This document shows, one piece after another, positions 58,502-63,186 of a stretch of DNA of 63,186 nucleotides. This stretch comes from 4484-232 sp964486555 (lineage in GTDB: Bacteria > Thermotogota > Thermotogae > Thermotogales > Thermotogaceae), in NCBI GenBank assembly GCA_964486555.1, contig CAZANP010000002.1, positions 1-63,186 of the forward strand, in the 5' to 3' direction. Each line of letters opens with the position of its first letter. Positions within the stretch are counted from its first letter, which is position 1. Position numbers and translations under genes: made by a program. The notes below the pieces were generated by a model that saw only the letters and a program-made list of their open reading frames with translations, had not been told where the DNA came from and made no database searches.

Positions 58502-59796
58502 GAAAAGAAGAACTTTTGAAGATGGTCATGGAATCCCTGAAAGAGGAATCCCCCGAGGTGAGGATAAGAGATATCGCGAAAAGGGAGAATAACGCGATAG
58601 ATATCCTTGGGAATAAATTCACGTTCAAAAGACTCCACATTTTCGGTATTGGAAAAGCAAGCATCTCAATGGTTAAACCCTTTGTCGAAGAATTTCAGGA
58701 TGTCCTGAAAAGCTGTGTCGTTGTGACAAAAAGAGGATATGGGGAAGAAGTTGAAAATGTGGAGGTATACGAAGGTGGGCATCCCATACCGGATGAAGGA
58801 ACGATCGAAGGAAGCAAAAAGATAGTTGAAAAGTTGCGTGAAGCGGATGAAGACGATCTCGTGATATTTCTCGTATCTGGAGGCGGCTCATCAACTTACG
58901 AGATACCCATGGATGGTATAGATTTTGAGGATCTGAAGAAACTTTATGACCTCATTTTAAAAAGTGGGATGAACATAAGAGAGATGAACGTTGTGAGAAA
59001 ACACGTCTCTAAAGTTAAAGGAGGGAAAACAGCCTTTCTGACCAAAGCGAAGATAGTAACGTTGATGGTATCGGATGTCGTGGGAGACGATCCCTCAACC
59101 ATAGCGTCTGGCCCAACTTATCCCGATTTCTCAACTTACAAAGATGCTGTATGGATATTGAAGAGATGGAAACTGTGGGAGAAGATACCGGAATCTGTAA
59201 GGCGGGTTCTTTCAGAGGGTGAGAAGGGGTTAATCCCTGAGACTCCTAAGTATATAGATGAAGAGAGGGTGAAAAACATCGTCATTTCCGGCTCTAGATC
59301 TCTCTGCACGAACCTCAAGAGGAAATTCGAATCCATGGGCTACAGATCTCTCCTATTGTCAACCTTTCTCGAGGGAGAAGCAAGAGAGTTGGGGAAGTTC
59401 CTTGCTGGTGTTGCAAAAGAGATAATAATCTCTGGAAACCCGATATCTCCTCCCTGTGTGCTTATAAGTGGTGGGGAAGCTCTTGTTAAAGTGAAAGGGA
59501 AGGGAAAAGGTGGACCAAACATGGAAGTTGCTTTATCGTTTGCAATGGAAATGGAAGGGGAAAACTTCATCTTCCTCTCAATGGACACCGATGGAACGGA
59601 TGGCCCAACGGATGCAGCGGGAGCTCTCATCGATGGAGAAACGCTCAGAAGGATAAAGGAAAGGGGGATGGATCCCATAGAATTACTCGATAATAACGAC
59701 TCCTACACCGCTCTTTCGATATCTGGTGACCTTCTCGTGACTGGACCAACAGGAACCAACGTCAACGACCTTAGGGTACTCGTTCTGGAGGGATGA
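58498..59796 (+). CDS. glycerate 2-kinase (GckA/DUF4147 type)
   Basis: Phosphorylates D-glycerate to 2-phosphoglycerate. The family core is visible: FGIGKASISMV, EGGHPIPDEGTIEGSKKI, VIFLVSGGGSSTYEIP, NVVRKHVSKVKGGKTA, DVVGDDPSTIASGPTYPD and the C-terminal SMDTDGTDGPTDAAGALID. I take TTG 58498, five bases after GAGAGGTGG and overlapping the upstream stop, giving 432 residues; a GTG at 58489 is open. It is similar to T. maritima glycerate kinase TM1585. It overlaps trmB by four bases. Confidence 0.92.
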   Translation: MRKEELLKMVMESLKEESPEVRIRDIAKRENNAIDILGNKFTFKRLHIFGIGKASISMVKPFVEEFQDVLKSCVVVTKRGYGEEVENVEVYEGGHPIPDEGTIEGSKKIVEKLREADEDDLVIFLVSGGGSSTYEIPMDGIDFEDLKKLYDLILKSGMNIREMNVVRKHVSKVKGGKTAFLTKAKIVTLMVSDVVGDDPSTIASGPTYPDFSTYKDAVWILKRWKLWEKIPESVRRVLSEGEKGLIPETPKYIDEERVKNIVISGSRSLCTNLKRKFESMGYRSLLLSTFLEGEARELGKFLAGVAKEIIISGNPISPPCVLISGGEALVKVKGKGKGGPNMEVALSFAMEMEGENFIFLSMDTDGTDGPTDAAGALIDGETLRRIKERGMDPIELLDNNDSYTALSISGDLLVTGPTGTNVNDLRVLVLEG

Positions 59797-60779
59797 AATT
59801 GAACGTCGAATACCTGAAGTACGAGATAAAGCCAAGGTATGAGGAGAGTTTCCCCTTGGATTGGGAAAAGTTCTTTGGAAAAAGAGGAGAGCTGTTTGTT
59901 GAAATTGGTTTTGGAAACGGTGAATTCCTTGTAGAGATGGCCAGGCGATATCCCGAAAAGAATTTCGTTGGATTTGAACTCTCCATAACTTCGATGGTCA
60001 AGATTCAAAGAAAGATCCATGATTTCAATCTTGAAAACGTTCGTGTCGTGATGGAAGATGGAAGGTTCGCACTCAGGGAATTTTTCGAAGATGAGAGTGT
60101 TGAAACCGTTGTGACCAACTTCCCATGCCCGTGGCCCAAAAAAGCTCATGAGGAGAGAAGAATAACTTCCGGTGATTTCTTAGATACCTTGAGTGTCGTT
60201 CTGAAACCCGAAGGAATATTCGAGCTCGTAACTGACGAAAGGTGGTACGCAGAAGAGGTCCATGAAAAACTCACTGAGAGTGGCTATTTTGATGTAGAGA
60301 GCATCCTGGAAAATCCTGAAAGACCGGTTGAAACAAGGTATGAGAGAAAGTGGAAAAGCCAGGGAAAGAAGATATTCTTGATCAGAGCTTATAAGTTGAA
60401 GAAAGGGAAGGTTGAAAGGCTGCTCAAAGGAGGTATGAACTTGCCACACGTTTTGTTCCAAGGGGATGTAAAGGATGAGGATGTTTCCTCTTTGGAAGGC
60501 AAGGTTTTCAAAAAAGGTGATAAAGTGTTCGTTGTGAAGAACACCTTTAAAGGAAAGAATTCCTTCCTTTTGAAAGTGATATCCACGGACAAGGATTTCC
60601 AGCAGCAGTACTTTTTGATCCTTTTAAAAAAGAAAAACGGTTGGCTTTTGAAACTGGATAGCGTGTCCAACCCTTACAGAACACCCGCTGTGAAATGGTC
60701 TGTTAGAAAGCTCGCCGAGGTTTTATCCTCCAAAGAGCCCGCCGTTTCCGACCATACCGTGCATCATGCTGACGACTGA
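59793..60779 (+). CDS. trmB: tRNA (guanine-46-N7)-methyltransferase with C-terminal extension
   Basis: TrmB methylates G46 in the variable loop. SAM site FVEIGFGNGEFLVEMA and FVGFEL, then VVMEDGRFAL; the usual FPDPWPK reads FPCPWPKKAHEERR, with Cys for Asp; the C-terminal TxYE motif is ETRYERKWKSQGK. After about residue 205 there is an extra domain of some 120 residues of unknown fold, as reported for some thermophile TrmBs. ATG overlaps the kinase stop. The 3' end overlaps convergent dnaA by 57 bases. Confidence 0.9.
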   Translation: MKLNVEYLKYEIKPRYEESFPLDWEKFFGKRGELFVEIGFGNGEFLVEMARRYPEKNFVGFELSITSMVKIQRKIHDFNLENVRVVMEDGRFALREFFEDESVETVVTNFPCPWPKKAHEERRITSGDFLDTLSVVLKPEGIFELVTDERWYAEEVHEKLTESGYFDVESILENPERPVETRYERKWKSQGKKIFLIRAYKLKKGKVERLLKGGMNLPHVLFQGDVKDEDVSSLEGKVFKKGDKVFVVKNTFKGKNSFLLKVISTDKDFQQQYFLILLKKKNGWLLKLDSVSNPYRTPAVKWSVRKLAEVLSSKEPAVSDHTVHHADD

Positions 60780-62051
60780 ATCCACATGAGACTTCAAAGT
60801 CTTGTTTCCCCCTGATATAGCATCCTCCAGTTTCTTTATCGTTGTCAGGACTGAGGGATGAGACCTGTTGAAACGCTCTGCGATCGTTCTTATGGACATC
60901 TTAAGGTACTTCTTCGAAACAAACATCCCCACCTGTCTTGCAAGAACAACCCCTTGCTTCCTGGAATTTCCCAATATTTCTGCTTTTGGAATCCCGAAGG
61001 TCTTGGACAAAGCGTTCAGCAATTTGTCGAAAGAATCGATCGAGTTTCCTTTGGCCAGAATATCTCCCAAGAGTTCCTTTGCCTTCTGAATTGAGACCTT
61101 CTCTCCCGTCATATCCTGATAGGCAAGAAGCTTTATTATCGCTCCCTTCATCCTTCTCAGATTGTCTGGGATGCTCAAAGCGACGAAATCTACAACTTCC
61201 TCATCAAGATCACCATCTTCCATCTCTACCATCTTCCTGGCTATGTTTATCCTCGTGTTCTCATCAGGTGGATCTATTCTGACGACTATTCCCATCTGAA
61301 ACCTCGAAACGAGTCTTTCCTGAAAATCAGCGAGTTCTTCAGGTGTTCTATCGGAACATATAACTATTTGTTTACCAGAATCGTAGAGTTCGTTGAAAGT
61401 GTGGAAAAGCTCCAGCTGTATACCACTCTTTCCCATAAGGAATTGAACATCATCTAGTAGGAAAACATCGACTTTCTTCCTGTGCTTCTCCCTGAACTCG
61501 TTCATCTCATCGCTTTTCATCGCGTTGATGAGTTCGTTCAGGAATTTTTCACTGGTCAAATACATGACCTTCAGATCCGGTTCGTTAACGAAAAGATAGT
61601 TCCCAATGGCTTGAAGAAGATGTGTTTTCCCCAACCCCACACCACCGTATATGAAAAGAGGGTTATACCTTCCAGGATTCTTCGCAACTTCCAGGGAAAC
61701 TCTGTATGCAAAAGTGTTTCCAGGACCTTCCACGAAATTTTCGAAAGTGTAGTGTGGATTCAGAGGAGTTATGACCAATGGTCTCTTTCTTATGAGAGGT
61801 TCCGATGAGTGAACTCTCTCAACTGACTCGTAAACTATCTCATAAGGTATTTCCCTCCCAAAAGTCTCCCTTATGACTCTTTTGATGATACTCCCATACT
61901 TTCTCTCGAGCCATTCTTTTATGAAAAGATTTCCCACTTTAAAAACGATTTTATCTTCCCCAACCTCTTTCACATCGAAAGAGTTGAACCATAGCTCCCA
62001 ATTCTTTCTACTGACTTTACTCTTGAGAATTTCTAGTATCTTCTCTTTCAT
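60723..62051 (-). CDS. dnaA: chromosomal replication initiator protein DnaA
   Basis: A 442-residue AAA+ initiator that melts oriC. Domain I is at the N-terminus (WELWFNSFDVKEVGEDKIVF); the linker is short; domain III has FIYGGVGLGKTHLLQAIGN (Walker A), VDVFLLDDVQFL (Walker B) and SDRTPEEL; domain IV has the DnaA signature VLARQVGMFVSKKYLKMSIRTIAERFNRSHPSVLTTI split over helix-turn-helix. Start ATG follows GAAGGTGGTCCCGC. No dnaN adjoins. I see no DnaA-box cluster upstream, so oriC is probably elsewhere. Confidence 0.96.
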   Translation of the reverse strand: MKEKILEILKSKVSRKNWELWFNSFDVKEVGEDKIVFKVGNLFIKEWLERKYGSIIKRVIRETFGREIPYEIVYESVERVHSSEPLIRKRPLVITPLNPHYTFENFVEGPGNTFAYRVSLEVAKNPGRYNPLFIYGGVGLGKTHLLQAIGNYLFVNEPDLKVMYLTSEKFLNELINAMKSDEMNEFREKHRKKVDVFLLDDVQFLMGKSGIQLELFHTFNELYDSGKQIVICSDRTPEELADFQERLVSRFQMGIVVRIDPPDENTRINIARKMVEMEDGDLDEEVVDFVALSIPDNLRRMKGAIIKLLAYQDMTGEKVSIQKAKELLGDILAKGNSIDSFDKLLNALSKTFGIPKAEILGNSRKQGVVLARQVGMFVSKKYLKMSIRTIAERFNRSHPSVLTTIKKLEDAISGGNKTLKSHVDSVVSMMHGMVGNGGLFGG

Positions 62052-62091
62052 GCGGGACCACCTTCAGGAACTTTATGGGGCGGGCTAAAAT

Positions 62092-62121
62092 ATTATCCCC
62101 TTTAACGGGGTGATAAATCAA
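62092..62121 (-). promoter_or_regulatory. candidate dnaA promoter with inverted repeat in the spacer
   Basis: Minus-strand TTGATT (62116-62121) and GATAAT (62092-62097) are 18 bases apart. The spacer carries CCCC-GTTAAA-GGGG, a small dyad ending against the -10 box, which may be an operator. It lies 40 bases before the dnaA start. The rest of 62122-62280 is AT-rich and holds nothing I can identify. Confidence 0.5.
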
Positions 62122-62280
62122 GGAACAGATATGTTTATCTTCTAAAAAAATTCCTAAACGTTTTGCAAAGCTTCTTTTTGTGCGGAAATCGAAGTATTTC
62201 TTAAGGGCGTTTTAAATGAGCTATTCCTTTCATCATAATTATTCAATACAATCGATCAAAATTCCTTATGCAAACCCATG

Positions 62281-62466
62281 TTAAAACCCCACACAGCTTT
62301 CACAAGGTTTTGATATAAGAGCGGTTAAACAGTTAGAACAAAAAGCGGTTACTATAAAAGATTCATTTTGTTTAGCATATTTATATATCTGCTCAAGCTG
62401 TGAATCAATGGTTATATCTTGCTGAGCATGGTTTGAGTATCTGGAATATGCTGCGGTGCGTTTCAT
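62281..62466 (-). pseudogene. truncated serine recombinase (resolvase) remnant
   Basis: A 61-residue frame opens MKRTAAYSRYSNHAQQDITI, the start of a large serine recombinase with the nucleophile Ser in YSRYS (Ser11), and continues DSQLEQIYKYAKQNESFIV as in that family. After about residue 45 it leaves the family and ends in a Cys-rich tail (CSNC, CESC) at a stop. The rest of a recombinase (400 residues or more) is absent. It has a decent ribosome site, AAAGGAGCAGTGGT. It is most likely a fragment from a mobile element. Confidence 0.6.
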
Positions 62467-62479
62467 ACCACTGCTCCTT

Positions 62480-63186
62480 TTAGCGTTTTTCTACTATTTC
62501 AACATAATTGGGTTTTTCAGGAAGATAGAAATTAAAACTCCGACTTTCAAAAGCCCGCAAACCAAAAATTGTTTTGCTGCCTGCAAACAGGACTTTATTA
62601 CCTGAACGAATGATGAAATATGGATCTACTGTCTTGCCGGTTTTATTTTTTACAGCTACCACCAACAAATAAGGATAATAGTTGTTATCCTTTGCTGGAT
62701 AAACTTCAGCACTTAACACTTCAAAAAGATTGGAAGCATTATTTACAACACGCAGTCCACTAGATATATAGCTGCTAATTAATCTAGTTTTCGTTGGTGG
62801 ATTCTTGTATTTCCACAATCCTAATTCCTTCGCCTTAGCTTCCTCCACTAGCTTTGTAAATTCCTTCTCATAAAAACCTCCTCCTCTCGCTTTTGCAAAA
62901 CCGTATTTAACAAGCAGAGCATTTAGAAGAATGTACTCATCGTTATGCTTCAACCACACATACACACCATATTCGGGATCATCTGTTATGACCACGCCGT
63001 TTCTCATAAGTTTGATTACCTCGCGTCTGAAAGATTTGTACTGTGCAACAAGAGTGGCATCGGTTGTCAAAACACTGTAGTCAATTGTTGTATCAATACC
63101 TGCGAGAATGTGGTTGGTTATAACAAATCCCAAATCAAGTTCTATATATGGTGGAACTGTAAATGAAGTAACTTTCGCTTCATCGT
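62480..63186 (-). CDS. staphylococcal-nuclease-fold protein, partial at the window edge
   Basis: The frame stays open to the edge, with at least 235 residues. The first part (KVTSFTVPPYIELDLGFVIT, then LAGIDTT) and NALLVKYGFAKARG with EEAKAKELGLWKY match the SNase barrel and the last helix (EAKxxxxGLW). The rest, about 125 residues, ends in strand-rich sequence with VVAVKNKTGKTVDPYFIIRSG, resembling a DUF4352-like or similar beta-sandwich. Several SNase catalytic residues cannot be checked because the N-terminus is missing. It differs from neighbours by a more AT-rich sequence. Confidence 0.65.
   Translation of the reverse strand, partial: DEAKVTSFTVPPYIELDLGFVITNHILAGIDTTIDYSVLTTDATLVAQYKSFRREVIKLMRNGVVITDDPEYGVYVWLKHNDEYILLNALLVKYGFAKARGGGFYEKEFTKLVEEAKAKELGLWKYKNPPTKTRLISSYISSGLRVVNNASNLFEVLSAEVYPAKDNNYYPYLLVVAVKNKTGKTVDPYFIIRSGNKVLFAGSKTIFGLRAFESRSFNFYLPEKPNYVEIVEKR

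Noticed and set aside
62052..62280. Replication origin next to dnaA
   Set aside because: No repeated DnaA boxes or AT-rich iteron array could be found by eye; only a promoter with a small dyad.
1..63186. tRNA, rRNA or CRISPR array
   Set aside because: I read the intergenic regions on both strands and saw no tRNA cloverleaf with a GTTCRA-type T-loop, no rRNA segment and no regularly spaced repeats. A covariance-model scan would be decisive.

Overview
The window is 63 kb of a bacterial scaffold from the order Thermotogales, most likely Thermotogaceae. I infer this from gene order and protein character, not from a database search. FtsA and FtsZ look very close to the Thermotoga maritima proteins as I remember them, including an FtsZ tail of the form IPAxYRxGLEG. 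The run minC - three M42 peptidases - comEA - ompH - ABC ATPase - TIGR00725 protein and the run pfkB - mtaB - gyrB - ftsA - ftsZ - pilB both recall Thermotoga synteny. Genes are packed with start/stop overlaps, TTG and GTG starts are frequent, and terminators are G/C-block hairpins placed right at stop codons. A run of 100 Ns (33899-33998) marks a scaffold gap that cuts two genes. No rRNA, tRNA or CRISPR array was recognised, and no gene-free stretch exceeds about 280 bp.

Layout. 1-235: a cut-off HicA-like toxin end, a GC-rich inverted element and a bidirectional terminator. 234-5214 (minus): ffh-rpsP-khpA-rimM-trmD-SPOUT methyltransferase-rplS-lepB, a translation and protein-export operon with a good promoter at 5242-5270. 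5482-8239 (plus): cysE-cysK cysteine synthesis and a RecB-like nuclease, preceded by a palindrome and a Cys-containing leader ORF. 8202-15347 (minus): a nucleoside-type (BMP family) ABC importer flanked by a putative outer-membrane protein and a large unknown membrane protein. 15588-20151 (minus): two chromate-transporter halves, an orphan histidine kinase, RbgA and a radical SAM protein. 20301-25174 (plus): a multi-subunit proline-dehydrogenase-like flavoenzyme with 1-pyrroline-5-carboxylate dehydrogenase. 25221-32538 (plus): HAD hydrolase, minC, three M42 aminopeptidases, SPOR-like protein, ComEA, OmpH/Skp, LptB-like ATPase and a TIGR00725 protein.

32553-53193 (minus) is one almost unbroken 20-kb run that starts at mreB: mreBCD-mrdA (cell-wall elongation), two overlapping mini-ORFs, a degenerate ABC ATPase, a PfkB kinase, a CBS protein, mtaB, an aminotransferase, dciA, gyrB, ftsQ-like/ftsA/ftsZ (division), pilB, a membrane protein, rocD, rodA, then a lipoprotein and a PEGA-repeat protein split by the gap. 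53340-60779 (plus): iron alcohol dehydrogenase, lytic transglycosylase, NnrE-NnrD, TPR protein, radical SAM protein, glycerate kinase, trmB. dnaA (60723-62051, minus) converges on trmB. The last kilobase looks foreign: a truncated serine recombinase and a partial nuclease-fold protein.

Working together: ornithine (RocD) and proline (dehydrogenase complex) both feed pyrroline-5-carboxylate to the P5C dehydrogenase, which makes glutamate. The three M42 peptidases could supply the amino acids. Shape, division and envelope genes (mre, mrdA, rodA, fts, minC, SPOR, OmpH, transglycosylase) are unusually concentrated here. The most novel-looking items are the overlapping mini-ORFs at 49237-49529, leader ORFs before cysE and the radical SAM gene, the fused iron-sulfur proline dehydrogenase alpha subunit, a terminator-like hairpin inside a gene at 38142-38165, and a FtsQ-like protein lacking an obvious POTRA domain.
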